A stretch of 7,338 nucleotides of DNA, from the NCBI GenBank assembly GCA_016200785.1, contig JACQED010000600.1, positions 1-7,338 on the forward strand. The letters are read 5' to 3'. The stretch's first letter is position 1; every line of letters begins with the position of its first letter. Under the pieces are notes generated by a model. The model was not told where the DNA came from and searched no databases. It worked only from the letters and a program-made list of their open reading frames with translations. This DNA is from Chloroflexota bacterium. Its GTDB lineage: Bacteria > Chloroflexota > Anaerolineae > Anaerolineales > JACQED01. This document shows positions 6,234-7,338 of this stretch, piece by piece. A program made the position numbers and the translations under genes.

Positions 6234-6242
6234 ATTATAGCA
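6234..6242 (-). promoter_or_regulatory. Extended -10 promoter for the protease-HD operon
   Basis: On the minus strand the sequence TGCTATAAT (6242-6234) is a perfect TATAAT box with the TGn extension. No convincing -35 hexamer lies 16-19 bases upstream, as is common for extended -10 promoters. Transcription should begin near 6227, about 26 bases ahead of the M50 start codon. Confidence 0.6.
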
Positions 6243-6267
6243 TACTCACCTGAGCGGAATGTGGAAT

Positions 6268-6296
6268 TTGAAAGTCAATTCGAATCGTGCTATAAA
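6268..6296 (+). promoter_or_regulatory. Leaderless-type promoter for the PD40 propeller gene
   Basis: TTGAAA (6268-6273) is followed by a 17-base spacer and TATAAA (6291-6296), with a TGC extension immediately before the -10 box. The ATG at 6305 begins 8 bases after the box, so the transcript should start at or next to the initiation codon. An in-frame TAA at 6293 inside the -10 box rules out an earlier start. The spacer contains the 8-bp palindrome ATTCGAAT (6278-6285), a possible but unproven operator. Confidence 0.65.
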
Positions 6297-6304
6297 TCTG
6301 TGCG

Positions 6305-7338
6305 ATGCGCCCATCCTCCACAATATGGAAATGGTTGATCCCGTTGTCGTTTTCGGTGGCGGTCGTCTGGGCAATTGCTCTAGGGGGACTGGCGCTTCTC
6401 GCTCGGCGGCTGGAGTCGCCGCGGCCAACTGAGACACAGCCAGCGGCGATTCTCGCGACCCGGACAGCCGCCCCATTGCCCGTTCGCCAAACAGCCGCCA
6501 TTGCGACCCAGCCGCCAACTGAAACACCATCACCGACGATGACGGCCTCGCAGCCGGGATCATCCCCGCCGCCTCCCTCGGCAACAGGCGTCACGCCGCA
6601 AGCCACGGCCTCGCCGGCCTACGACACTCTCGCGCCGACCGTCGGGAAGACTTCAAGTGCGACCCCACGCGCCTCCGCCGCGACTCCGACGATGTCGTCC
6701 AGCGCGACGGTGACACCTAGTCCATTTGCGCCCGGCGCCGCCACGCCCGTGCCCACCGCCCGCCCGTCGCCGACTCAGGCCCCGCCGTGCTCCACCGGAA
6801 AGATCGTCTTCTCGTCGGATCGAGGCGGCGATTTTGATTTGTACTCAATCCGGCCCGACGGCTCAGGCCTGACTCAAATCACCAACGAGCCTGGCGCCGA
6901 TCAACAGCCGGCCCTGTCGCCGGACGGCCTGCAGATTGCGTGGAATGCGACCCGGCAAAACAACATATCCGACATCTATCGCGCGCAGGCAGACGGCGCC
7001 GGCGTGGTGAGGGTGACCGATAATTCTCAACCCGCAGAGGGGCCCGCGTGGTCATCCGCAGGCGATCGGATCGTCTTCACCGGGTGGGATGATCCTACAT
7101 CTGCCTTCAACATATCTACGATGAACGTAGACGGAAGCAACAAGAGCCGCTTGACGACTGATGAGGTGAACCGATACTCACCCGACTGGTCACCGGATAG
7201 TAAATGGATCACCTTCTGGGGGTTGCCGTCCGTGTTCGATTTGACTACGGAAATATTCATTATTCCCGTTGCCGGAGGTACCGCCACTCCACTCACCTCC
7301 AACTCATTCGACGACCGCAGCCCGGCCTGGTCGCCCGA
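6305..7338 (+). CDS. Membrane-anchored TolB-type PD40 beta-propeller protein (3' end cut by window)
   Basis: The gene is open to the right edge; 344 residues are visible. A short basic N-terminus (MRPSSTIWKW) leads to one hydrophobic segment (about 11-33, ending LALLARRLE), which fits a signal anchor that leaves the rest outside the membrane. Residues 34-163 form a low-complexity stalk made almost wholly of Pro, Thr, Ser and Ala. From 164 a beta-propeller begins with TolB/PD40 repeats: KIVFSSDRGGDFDLYSIRPDGSG (166-188), QQPALSPDGLQIAWN (200-214), GPAWSSAGDRIVFTG (246-260), YSPDWSPDSKWITFWG (291-306) and DRSPAWSP at the edge. Four blades are at least partly visible and six or more are expected. 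Such domains bind proteins, peptides or glycans and rarely have catalytic activity alone. The start is fixed by an in-frame stop 12 bases upstream. It is transcribed away from the protease operon. The exact role is unknown. Confidence 0.88.
   Translation, partial: MRPSSTIWKWLIPLSFSVAVVWAIALGGLALLARRLESPRPTETQPAAILATRTAAPLPVRQTAAIATQPPTETPSPTMTASQPGSSPPPPSATGVTPQATASPAYDTLAPTVGKTSSATPRASAATPTMSSSATVTPSPFAPGAATPVPTARPSPTQAPPCSTGKIVFSSDRGGDFDLYSIRPDGSGLTQITNEPGADQQPALSPDGLQIAWNATRQNNISDIYRAQADGAGVVRVTDNSQPAEGPAWSSAGDRIVFTGWDDPTSAFNISTMNVDGSNKSRLTTDEVNRYSPDWSPDSKWITFWGLPSVFDLTTEIFIIPVAGGTATPLTSNSFDDRSPAWSP

Noticed and set aside
6235..6606. Minus-strand open frames opposite the start of the propeller gene
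   Set aside because: They lie opposite the low-complexity stalk and membrane segment, and one would begin inside the divergent gene; no motif is seen.

Overview
The window is GC-rich, tightly packed bacterial DNA. It most resembles an Anaerolineae-like member of the Chloroflexota. That is an inference from protein style: a TyrA-like dehydrogenase with an altered active site, a membrane-anchored Pro/Thr-rich TolB-type propeller protein, and a compact S2P-type M50 protease. No rRNA or other marker is present to prove it.

Almost everything from 1 to 6201 is on the minus strand. Reading in transcription order (right to left): an extended -10 promoter (6234-6242); an M50 intramembrane metalloprotease (5557-6201); an HD-domain phosphohydrolase joined to it by a TGATG stop/start overlap (5033-5557); a 92-base gap holding a degenerate 14-bp tandem repeat; a TyrA-like dehydrogenase (3942-4940); a GIY-YIG small protein overlapping it by 23 bases (3680-3964); a Kbl/BioF-type PLP acyltransferase (2463-3650); and, 4 bases later, a GAF-GAF-class III adenylate cyclase (875-2458). 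The spacing suggests one or two operons. The products share no single pathway: two are amino-acid-type enzymes, one makes a second messenger, one is a membrane protease and one an HD hydrolase.

After an 83-base gap with a small hairpin and a good promoter, a separate minus-strand unit encodes an unrecognised 89-residue charged protein (522-791). It overlaps by 17 bases a nucleotidyltransferase of the AbiEii/DUF6036 type (1-538) that runs off the left edge. This pair looks like an accessory, possibly toxin-antitoxin-like, module.

On the right, transcribed divergently, is a plus-strand gene (6305 to the window end). It encodes a membrane-anchored protein with a roughly 130-residue Pro/Thr/Ser/Ala-rich stalk and a TolB-type PD40 beta-propeller, cut by the right edge. 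Its promoter lies so close to its ATG that the mRNA should be leaderless. The same layout occurs in front of the 89-residue gene.

No tRNA, rRNA, CRISPR array, insertion sequence or phage gene was seen. The most unusual points are the TyrA homologue lacking the family's catalytic His motif, the two leaderless-type promoters, and the small-protein/nucleotidyltransferase pair.
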